From Escallonia rubra (taxonomy: Eukaryota; Streptophyta; Magnoliopsida; Escalloniales; Escalloniaceae), in contig JAVXUO010002609.1 in NCBI GenBank assembly GCA_033065855.1, positions 1-64,000 on the forward strand: a stretch of DNA of 64,000 nucleotides, written 5' to 3'. Positions 23,865-32,235 of the stretch are shown one piece after another. Each line of letters opens with the position of its first letter. Positions within the stretch are counted from its first letter, which is position 1. The position numbers and the translations under genes are program-made. The notes under the pieces were generated by a model. The model did no database searches. It was given only the letters and a program-made list of their open reading frames with translations, and was not told where the DNA came from.

Positions 23865-23941
23865 GAGAGTTGGAGGAGAAGAATGTGCAGCACTTGTAAT
23901 TTTCATCTCTAATATTTGTCCATCCTTACTCTTTAGTACTT

Positions 23942-23969
23942 CCTAACCTACCCACATGGGTAGGTTAGG
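23942..23969. repeat. 28-bp perfect palindrome
   Basis: CCTAACCTACCCA, a 2-nt centre, then its exact reverse complement. It sits where copy B departs from copy A upstream of the P450 promoter and may mark a repair or excision junction. Confidence 0.85.
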
Positions 23970-24194
23970 ATGTTTGCTATCATGATTTGGGCTTTGTAAT
24001 TTCGATGCATGAAATCAAAATGGGCCCAGAGCATAACGCAAGTTAGTTCTATGCAACCGTACCCAGCCCAACATCTAGCCGCTTGCGAAGCTGGCCCCGC
24101 CCACCTTTGAACGCCAATTTTTTTCCAGGGCTTTCTGTGATTGAGGTGAGCTTCCCCAGATGCCCACCTTGTTTGCTTTTCTCCTGTTGTCTTA

Positions 24195-24638
24195 GCGTTT
24201 GGATATGGGATTTTGAAATACTGAGTATTTCTAAATGCTCTCATTTCAAAATCCCTTGATTTACAAATTCTATCATTTTAAAATATCTTGTTTGGAAGAA
24301 AGGAAGCAAAAGGTTGTTAAAAAAGGTGAGAGGCAAGATTCCTAAAAAATAGGGAACTAGTTATGGTAGGTTTGTAAATTACTAATTGGAGTGGATTTGA
24401 CAAATAACTAGTTCAAACTAGTGATTTGAACTGTGGATTTGGTGACCCCAAATCCACAGTTCAAATCACTCCGAAATTTCAAAAATTCCCTTTTAAACTA
24501 TCCAAACAAGATATTTTGTTCAAGTGATTTACAAATACTCTACCAAAGTCAAATCCTCAGTTCAAATCCTATATCCAAACACACCCTTTTTTTTTTTTGG
24601 GTAAAAGGTCACATGCTGATGAATATCCAAACACACCC
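24195..24638. mobile_element. Tourist-like MITE with empty site in paralogue
   Basis: A 444-bp insertion flanked by TTA on both sides (24192-24194 and 24639-24641), with ends GCGTTTGGATAT and, inward from the right, GGGTGTGTTTGGATAT. P450 copy A reads straight through the site (TTGTCTTACTGTTTGC near 19800), which gives an uninterrupted reference. The right end is present twice (near 24570-24590 and 24622-24638). No coding capacity. Confidence 0.8.
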
Positions 24639-24890
24639 TTACTGTTTGCACCAACCATTTCTTTTTAGTAATAACTTATCTTTAATTAAAATCACTAAAT
24701 AGCATTAACTGTTCATTTCTTACTTTTGAAAAGAAGATAACCAAGGATTCAAATCTGAAAGTAATTTTTTCATGAAAGAAACTAACTTAAGTTAAATGTG
24801 TGCCTATTTTTTAGAGGGTAGTTACCTATTTAGGAGAAGTTATTTTCCAGTGAGGACTTATTTTTCAGGAGAAGTTATTTGGTAATTATT

Positions 24891-25522
24891 TTCCAATGTC
24901 TTGTTGTAGTATAAGTATTTGTTAGAAGACTCGACGTAAAAAATAACTCGACTTACAGATAAAATGACTTCATTTTAAGTCTTTATCCTTTTAACATTTT
25001 TAGATGCTTTACCTTTTATCGATAGAGGCTCCCTTTTTGGTATTGCCTTTGCTACAAAAGGCTTTCTTTGTTTTTTGGCGCCCAGTATTTTACTTTGCTT
25101 TAAGTTTTCATTTTTGTCAAAGTTGTCCTTCTTAGAGAAGTTCTCAAGTAAGCAATACTAAAGAACTCACTTCAAATTGCGAGTTTGCCTGCAAGCACAA
25201 ATGCTTTGATACCCGCAATACTGGTAGAGCAGAACAACTTTAATACCGTACAAATAATCATCCAAATAGCAAATACTTAACTCAAAAATAATTCAAAACA
25301 TAATTCCAATCCTCTTATATTAACCACCTAAACTTAAAGTTAATAGAAGTAAACTACTAATAGTTTGTCAAAGGAATTTTACATAATATTAATGTCATGA
25401 TCCAAACCCATTTTGGACCCAATGAGTTCAAATGGGCATTGTCAGACCATTGTCAGACCTAAACTACTAAAAATATGTACCCCAGCCATAACTTAAAACA
25501 ATCATAAGTTGGCTTAAAATAA
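24891..25522. other. Intergenic, no gene recognised
   Basis: AT-rich DNA without a supported frame. It ends at the inverted terminus of a MULE-like element at 25523. Confidence 0.45.
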
Positions 25523-25954
25523 GGGTAAATTACATAAAACTCCCCTCAGGTTTGCCATAATTACACTCCGTCCCTAACTTTAAAAATTACACTTCGTTCC
25601 CCTGAGGTTTGTATCCGCATTACACACAACTACACACTTTTAACGGCAGACCCAACTCCGTTTCAAGATTTCCTGACACACTACTTTATGCAATTTTCAT
25701 ACCCAAAATACCCCCCCCCCTAATTCTTTATACACCTACGTGGTCTTCTTGTAATGTTGGTTTTTTGTAAATTTCAGCCAACTCCACAGAGACCCTTCTT
25801 CCCTTCCTCCACCTTCTGCTCGTGCCCTTTTATACATTGCCTTCATCAGACCCACCTGCTTGAGGAGGTAACAATGTCTTGGTCAGAAAATAGTGAAGAA
25901 TGGTTGGATATGAGGTTTAGGTACATGAATTGTCACCACAAGAAAATATGTATT

Positions 25955-26280
25955 TCGCGACGGAGTTTTAGCGACGGAAGGTATTCCGTCGCTAAACATG
26001 TCTTTTAGCGACGGAATATCCCGTCGTTAAAAATCCGTTGCAAAATACTATTACCGACGGAAGACACCGTCGGTAAAAGTATTTTGCAACGGATTTTTAA
26101 CGGCGGACTTTTAGCGACGGAATTACCGTCGCTAAATATTTTTATAAAATTAGTAATTTTGAGTTTTTTTTTAAATTATTTAAACGACGGAATAAAACCG
26201 TCGCTAAAAAGTCTGTCGCAAAAAGTCTTTATAATAAGACATTCACCGACGGAGTTTTAGAGACGGTGTTATTCCGTCGT
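25955..26280. repeat. Left subterminal repeats of small CACTA
   Basis: At least ten copies of the 9-mer core GCGACGGAA / TTCCGTCGC in both orientations, many as inverted pairs. In En/Spm-type elements such motifs bind the TNPA protein. Confidence 0.85.
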
Positions 26281-27059
26281 GAAAGATCCTCCATTTAAAA
26301 ACAGATCTGGTTTCTTTCTCTCTCCTCGTTCTCTCTCTGAAATTCTACTCTCACCCACCCACCGCCGTTCTCACCTTCGGCGACCCTTCTCTACGGCGAC
26401 CCAGCTCCGGCGACACTACCGTCCCCCACCCGACGCCGCGCCACCAAGCCTTGCACTCCGGTCGTGCCACAAAGCCCTCCACTGTCGCCGCGCAACAAAA
26501 CCCACCATTGTCGCCGCGCAACGAAACCCACCACTGCCGCCGCACCACCAACGCCGCCGCCGTCGTACCCACCTCGAGATTTGTATGTCAATTGCCCTAA
26601 ATTATCTGAATTTTTTGTTATTTTGTCTTCAATTTAGTTTACATGCCCTAAATTATGCCTGGTTTATTTAGATTTATATGTCAATTTAGGTTCAATTTTT
26701 TGTTAATTTGTCAATTGCACTAAATTATCTGAATTATTTATGATGTCATTCACTTTGTTGTTCAGACGGATCATGTCGCATGTGACTGTTTGCAAATTCT
26801 TAGAGCATAGTTCGAAGTCTTTACCCACTGCTCTTGCTTTAGTTTCATTTGTCAAACAATATGTATTTGAGTTCAACATAACCTTTAGATGTTCGAATCA
26901 TGTCCTAGAACGTAGCGATAAACTAAACGAGGCAAACGTTATGGAAGGGGGAGGGAGCAGCATTCTCGGGGACGAGGTACCCAGATTTCGGCACGTCCCA
27001 AAAGGGAAAGGAGGATGTGATAGGAAAGTTCACTCGTCATACAAAAACATTACTCGTAC

Positions 27060-27086
27060 ATTAGTGTGTCAATATGACACACTAAT
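27060..27086. repeat. Perfect 12-bp-arm palindrome
   Basis: ATTAGTGTGTCA, a 3-nt centre, then TGACACACTAAT. It lies in otherwise non-coding DNA of the small CACTA. Confidence 0.85.
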
Positions 27087-28309
27087 AAGTACTTGCTCAT
27101 TTGCAGCCCTAATAAGTAATGTACTCGTACATTACTCGTTCATTTTCATGCATGACTTAGACTTTCATCCATGCTTTTGTCATTGCTAACGTTTCTAAGC
27201 TCTTAGCCTGGCTTGCCAATGAGACATCACTCAGCTCGACACAACCATGTTGTATGTGTACCAACTTGCTACTGATTCAGTTTAGATTTCTTAGTCCAAT
27301 ATGTGGCAACCCAACTCGCTAGGACGAAAATTTAAATGATGATGATGAGTCACAAACTATTCGCGGTTAGAGTCAAAGTGTGATAATAGTGTCCAATTAA
27401 AAAATAAGGTGGTCGGTGTCCATTTTAGTACACCTTAAACCTTATTCTTAGAGTACTCATCACTAATATACTAGTTATAGTTAGCTCTTTCGCAGATCAG
27501 CTTAAACTTCACCAACCTAGATTTAAGTGTAAATCCACCATTGATACCAATTTTGCCTGGTACAAGTGATGCAGTTAAACGAAATTTGGAGCTGTATTCT
27601 TGGTTAATGGATCAGATCTTGATCTAATCACACTCGTATTTGAATGGATTTGCTCGAATATGGTGAGATTTTGTGATTGATCGGAACCCGTTCGGGTCTA
27701 GGGCTGTTTATTGACAAATAGAATTGGACAGACAAAGTTGGGTCGGATCCCAAAGATGAATGGAGATTTCCTCTATAAGGGAGCGGTTCCAGATGACTTA
27801 TTCCACGCTTTAAGAAGGAAGCAAACCACCTTTCTCACTCGATTAGTCAATGACTTTGCACAAAGTTTGAGAAGCTTGATCTTTTGATTTAATTTTTCAA
27901 TTGTACCCTTTGTCTTCGAATCGAGAAAATAATTTGTAATTGTCTAACAGTACCATATCGACTTATGTGGTGTTAAACTACCAATAACTGTCTAACAGTA
28001 CCATATCGAGAAAATAATTTGTTGGCAAAAATGCTTAAAAGACAGCTACCCAACCTTAACTACTCCTAAAACTTAACTAACGCTATGTATAGACTGCCTA
28101 AATCGGCAACTTCCTCTCTAAATTCCACATCGCAGCCACGTTAATACCTTCCACAAAACCATTACATATTCATTTCCATCCAAACTTCCCTCATGAGTCA
28201 TGACGTTCCTTTCTGTCCAATACGCGATATATACACATTGACAAGCAAACACGCAGAATTAGGGTTTGTGAGAATTTTCTAAAATTGAACTTCTTACACT
28301 GAATAAGCG

Positions 28310-28690
28310 ATGCGCTTGAGTAGTAATTCAAACAACAATCAACTTGTTTTTAAATGCCACCGGGGTGTCCCAAGTTACGTATTCTTGGACATCGAAAATT
28401 CCTGGTTAGCCGTAAAAAATTATAAGGTAAGTAATCATCTGAACACTTTGAGTTGGTCGAACCTGAGGCTTGTGATGGTGAGAAAATTTTTGGCATAATA
28501 ATCCTAAAAAGGACAAAGAATTGCGTGAAATGAACGAAGAAGAGGAGAAACAAATTAGGATGCTTCTTACTTTCCGTGACATAGGTGGCTATTTGGGTGG
28601 TGAAATGATGATGTGCGTAGTTGAGATTTTTGTGGTAGTCATTTTAGCTACAACTCACTCTGGATCTGTTTTTTTAGCATCACTTTAACA
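28310..28690 (+). pseudogene. Decayed GRF-type zinc-finger gene in CACTA
   Basis: An ATG at 28310, preceded by a promoter-like GATATATACACATTG leader, opens SSNSNNNQLVFKCHRGVPSYV, the start of plant GRF-finger proteins (usually CHCGVPSYV; the second Cys is Arg here). Further blocks follow in other frames: GHRKFL, then HFELVEPEACDGEK, then a charged helix KKDKELREMNEEEEKQIRML and a hydrophobic tail. So the order finger, coiled coil, tail is preserved with two or more frameshifts. Read as a captured and degraded gene. Confidence 0.5.
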
Positions 28691-28776
28691 TAATTTGATA
28701 GATTTAATTCAGCTATGAAATTGATGCTCGTCGATTGAATAATCATCGATTGGTTTTTCATGTTAAAGTAGGTTAA

Positions 28777-29219
28777 ATGGCTTCTGCTTCGGTGAATAGG
28801 GACGTTTCAGTCAACAGGCACTTCTTCAAGGTCATGATGCCTGGTTTTCATACAGAACTTGTATGTCATCCCGCTTTCTCTATGTTTTCGTGTGTGTTAA
28901 AAGTTTTATCTTTGGTTAAAAACTTACATGTCTTACTGTATTATGAATATGTTAGGCCATACCGGTAGCATTTTGGCGATTGCTTACCACATTGAGATTT
29001 GAAGCAACTTTAACCAGCCGCAAGGGGTCATGGCTTGTTAAATTGAAGAAGAAGGTTGGCCAAGAGGTTCTTTGCTTCGAAGAGGGTTGGAACGAATTCG
29101 TGCAACAACATGACCTCCATCTAGGAGACTTTGTAGTCTTTCAACACATGGGGCAAATGCGTTTTCAAGTCAGCATGTTTGATCAAAGCACTTGTGAAAA
29201 GCCTTTCCCCCAATGTTGA
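28777..29219 (+). CDS. B3-domain protein captured in CACTA
   Basis: Exons 28777-28860 and 28956-29219 (donor GTATGT, acceptor GTTAG) join in phase to a 115-residue protein made of one B3 DNA-binding domain of the REM/VRN1 type: HFFKVMMPGFHTEL, AIPVAFWRLL, ATLTSRKGSWLVKL, FEEGWNEFVQQHDLHLGDFV and VFQHMGQMRFQV. B3 domains bind DNA in nuclear transcription factors. The domain is complete, the start ATG is local, and the frame is open, although it lies inside a transposon whose transposase genes are gone. No second B3 domain or acidic region follows, so it would act as a single-domain protein. It may be expressed or may be a recently captured gene. Confidence 0.75.
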
Positions 29220-29474
29220 ACTCTGAGGCGTAATTAGACAATATTTTAAATTAATCGCATCGGATATGTACATTTTGAACAATGTTGTGAACATTGACTA
29301 TTTGTTTGATAATTTTAGGTTGTTAATTGTGATTATTGATCGATGATTTTAGATTGTTAATCGTGCATTTGATATATTGAGATTGTTGACGGAGGATGGG
29401 ACCCAATTGGTTTGAATTTTTTATTACAGGTTTGGGCATTAAAAAATTAAAAAAAATTAAAAAATGACTTTAAC

Positions 29475-29790
29475 TTTTAGCGACGGATTAATTCCGTCGC
29501 TAAAAACTTTATCCCGTCGCTAATTTCGTAAAAAAGAAAATAAATTAAAGTAAGTAAAACAGAATTAGCGACGGATATTCCGTCGCTAATACAGAAATAA
29601 ATCCGTCGCCAAACGTTCTATATTAGACGACGGATTTTATAATTCCGTCGCAAAACTTTTAGCAACGGCCTTTTATACGAGGGACTTTTAGCGACGGAAC
29701 TTTTAGCGACGGTAATTCCGTCGCTAAAAGTTTTAGCGATGAAATATAGGCCTTTAGCGACGGGAAAATCCGTCGCTAAAGACCTTATTC
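29475..29790. repeat. Right subterminal repeats of small CACTA
   Basis: About a dozen TTAGCGACGG / CCGTCGCTAA motifs in alternating orientation, ending at CCTTGTAGTG (29799). Confidence 0.85.
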
Positions 29791-30358
29791 CTTGTAGTGT
29801 GTTGGTGTAGAAAGAGGGGAAACTTGAGGATTGTTGAATCTGATGAGAAGCCAAATAAGGGTAAGCTATTCTTCTCTTGTGCAAGTGGTGGATGTAAAAT
29901 GTTCAGCTGGTGCATACCTGATAGAGCAACGATTAAGCCAAGTGGAAGGTCAATGAAATGCTCATTTGAGTTTTCTGAAAAGATTCAAAGGCCTGACATC
30001 AATGAAGATGCAAAGATGCAATTTGATGGAAATTAAGTTGTAACTAGGCAGAAATTGCAGTTGATTGAAGCTAATCAGGCAATGGTGAAGTTGTTGGTTA
30101 TTTCTTCTCTAATTTCCTCATGGATGTGTATTATGGTGATGATTTTTGTTATCCGCAAATAAGGGATTTGAGTGAGTGTTTATGTACTGCAAGTAATGTG
30201 GGTTCATTTTCCTTTCCGGGGTTCTTTTGTAATGACTCTGAATGAAGGTGAATGAATGTGATTTTCTAGGGTTCTCTCTATTTGGCCTTCTCTGATGTTA
30301 AAGTTAGTAGAATCTCAGTGTAATTACTGCAAACCTCAGGGAAGTTTTGTGTAATTTT

Positions 30359-32167
30359 AAAAGTCACTGTTTGTGCTCATAACATGGTGTGAATGAATGT
30401 GATGCATGAATGGTTGGATTGGAGTGACACATTGTTGAAAAACTTGCACAAAGTCACTACTCACTGCAACAAACCAAGTGCACAATCACAGTGCCCTTGC
30501 CAACCACCTGATCAAACACCCTGCTCAAAACAAATGCTCAAACACACCTAACATACTGCACTGGGGTGCAGTGCGTACTCAAACAAACTACACCAAATCA
30601 TAGCAGTATACACCAACACATTGCAACAAACTCTACAACCACATTACACCAAAATGCAGTGGGCACACAAACAAACTGCACAACCATAGCAGTACGCACC
30701 AACACACTGCTGTACTGCAACAAACTGCATAAACTCACTGCAACAAACCAAGTGCACAAACACACTGCACCAAACTGCAGTGTGCACGCAAAACTGCTCA
30801 AACACTGTGTCAAATACATTGAGCATATTCATGAAAAAAACACAAAGGGGAAATTACACAAAAGTAATGAGATTTAATCCAACCATGGTTACATTATCCA
30901 AAAATAGACAGTTTACAACATCCCCAAGCTCTAAGCTTACATAATCCAAACTTGTGCATGTGTGTTGACTGTAACCTAAACTTTACAAAGTGTACACATT
31001 GTCAACATGTTTGGGACCTAAAGCTAACATATTCCTTGGACTTCAACTTCAAAAACTTGTATTCAGTCACAAGGACTTCGCAGTTTCTTCAATCAGTTTC
31101 ACAAAATAATCTTCAATCTATATCTTCAATTAGCTTCACAAAATAATCTTCATTCACAACTTCACAAAAGTCATTTCATACGTACAAAATAATCTGCACA
31201 GTTCACTGCAGCTTCAAGGCTGTGACTCTTGGGTTTGAGCCTCTATAACCGTTCAAACTTTGCAAGTTTTTATTATTTGGAATCTGATATGGTTTCAACG
31301 TATTAATTTGATGGTGTAATGTTTGAAATAAAAACTATCAAGCTCTTTCCAGAATTGAAGCTTGCTTATACCTTCGATCTAGTCTAGGTTGGATTCTTGA
31401 ATCCGTCACTGTTTACTACGCCTGATTTGAGAGACTAGTTATTAAAAATAAATCAAAGAAGAGTTGGAATTTTTCCAAAAATATAAAATTAGTACTAGTG
31501 GAGCCATATTGATAATGTGCTGTCATTATAATAAAGATGCTTTTTGCAAAATGTGTTTAAAAACGTGCTGTCTATCTCAAGTTTGCAACAATAATGTGGA
31601 GGCTGGTCCATAGTTAAAGGCGGACATAGTCGTTAATTTAGGGTTAGTAAAGTGCACATGTATCTTGTTTTATGAAAAGAATAGTTGACCTAGAAAACAT
31701 GCCTTGGTTGTCGTCACTAGTCAAAGTCAGATGTATGTAACAAGTTGGCAAATCTCTTAATGGCACTCCTTCGAAAAAAAAATGAAGTACATGCAATAGA
31801 CATGTTCATTATACTGTAGCCCTCGCCCGCACGCCGTCTCCTAAGATTTTAGGATTTAGTTTACGGTTTAAGTTTCAGGGTTTTAGTTTAAGTTTACGTT
31901 TACAGTTTAGAAATAAGATGTAACTCCTATTTCTACAAACTAATGGACAAGCGTATAATTTCACCCTAATCTCAGCGTGACATGAGTGTAATAATACTAA
32001 ATCAAATCACGTTTTAGCACGCAAAATGCGCAAAATTTTATTTTATTTTTTGGTTATATTTCTTCAGAAAAAAACTTCTGGAATCTCCTTATGTGTACGT
32101 GGAATCTTTGCGTCATCAACGACAAGTAGCCTTTGGACTCATTAAGGTTTCATCGTCCAATCATTAC
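30359..32167. other. Intergenic, with ACTGCAACAAA-type repeats
   Basis: No gene. Positions 30440-30800 are filled by imperfect repeats around CACTGCAACAAACTGCA, which give long Thr/His-rich open frames that are not genes. A second AAATTACACAAAA motif lies at 30855. Positions 31840-31910 hold a low-complexity GTTTAAGTTTACGG tract. Confidence 0.5.
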
Positions 32168-32176
32168 TATTTATAG
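32168..32176 (+). promoter_or_regulatory. TATA box of alliinase/TAR gene
   Basis: TATTTATAG, about 68 bp upstream of the ATG at 32236, at a normal plant core-promoter spacing. Confidence 0.5.
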
Positions 32177-32235
32177 CTAACTATCTCATTAGACTGGATA
32201 GATCGATAAAATTCCGACATAAGATAGACAAGGAC

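Larger units (their letters stand above)
21127..24890. repeat. P450 promoter/exon 1 duplication, copy B
   Basis: Same-orientation duplicate of about 18330-20060 covering the start of intron 1, exon 1, promoter and upstream DNA. It has been expanded by an Ac-like hAT (21344-22631), a Tip100-like hAT (22776-23610) and a Tourist-like MITE (24195-24638). No exons 2-5 are present, so the duplication was partial. Confidence 0.85.
25934..29799. mobile_element. CACTA (En/Spm) element, non-autonomous, gene-carrying
   Basis: A 3,866-bp element with ends CACCACAAGAAAATATG and, inward from the right, CACTACAAGGAATAAGG, flanked by a TGT duplication (25931-25933 and 29800-29802). Both ends carry many TAGCGACGG / CCGTCGCTA subterminal repeats (25955-26280 and 29475-29790). 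No TNP2 or TNPA is present. The interior has a GC-rich leader (26290-26580), a decayed GRF-type sequence (28310-28690) and a spliced B3-domain gene (28777-29219). Its left end is almost identical to that of the large CACTA at 56007, which could supply transposase. Confidence 0.9.
25874..30162 (+). pseudogene. GRF zinc-finger protein split by CACTA
   Basis: Codons 1-20 (MSWSENSEEWLDMRF..., ending at a Cys codon, 25874-25933) lie left of the CACTA; the frame resumes at 29800 with CWCRKRGNLRIVESDEK, then LFFSC...CKMFSWC, a GRF-type zinc finger (CxC, then C and CxxFxWC). Removing the element and one 3-bp duplication restores the frame exactly. A TAA at 30034-30036 then interrupts the same frame, which otherwise runs through a short helical segment and a hydrophobic tail (about 22 residues, WMCIMVMIFVIRK) to the stop at 30160-30162. 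Small GRF proteins with a C-terminal membrane tail are common in plant genomes, often near transposons; their role is unclear. Confidence 0.75.
25523..30358. mobile_element. MULE-like element carrying a GRF zinc-finger ORF
   Basis: The left end (AAATTACATAAAACTCCCCT, AGGTTTGC, TAATTACACT) recurs inverted at about 30290-30358 over about 60 bp with scattered mismatches. The right end lacks the outermost GGG, and flanks TTAAAATAA / TTTAAAAGT only resemble a 9-bp duplication, so the class call is tentative. Without the nested CACTA it would be about 970 bp and would hold a single short ORF with a GRF zinc finger. A C homopolymer lies at about 25710. Confidence 0.5.

Noticed and set aside
26279-26671. 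130-codon Arg/Pro-rich frame after the CACTA left end
   Set aside because: It overlaps antisense frames, is GC-biased and starts in subterminal repeats. It is better read as a transposon leader.
26740-27189. 149-codon plus-strand frame inside the small CACTA
   Set aside because: No family recognised. It crosses a perfect palindrome and repeated CGTACATTA words, so coding is doubtful.
30845-30870. Second copy of the MULE-like end motif AAATTACACAAAA
   Set aside because: It is in the same orientation as the left end rather than inverted, and it lacks the rest of the terminus, so it was not used as an element border.
30566-30877. Thr/His-rich 103-codon open frame
   Set aside because: It reads across ACTGCAACAAA-type repeats and has open frames on the opposite strand as well.
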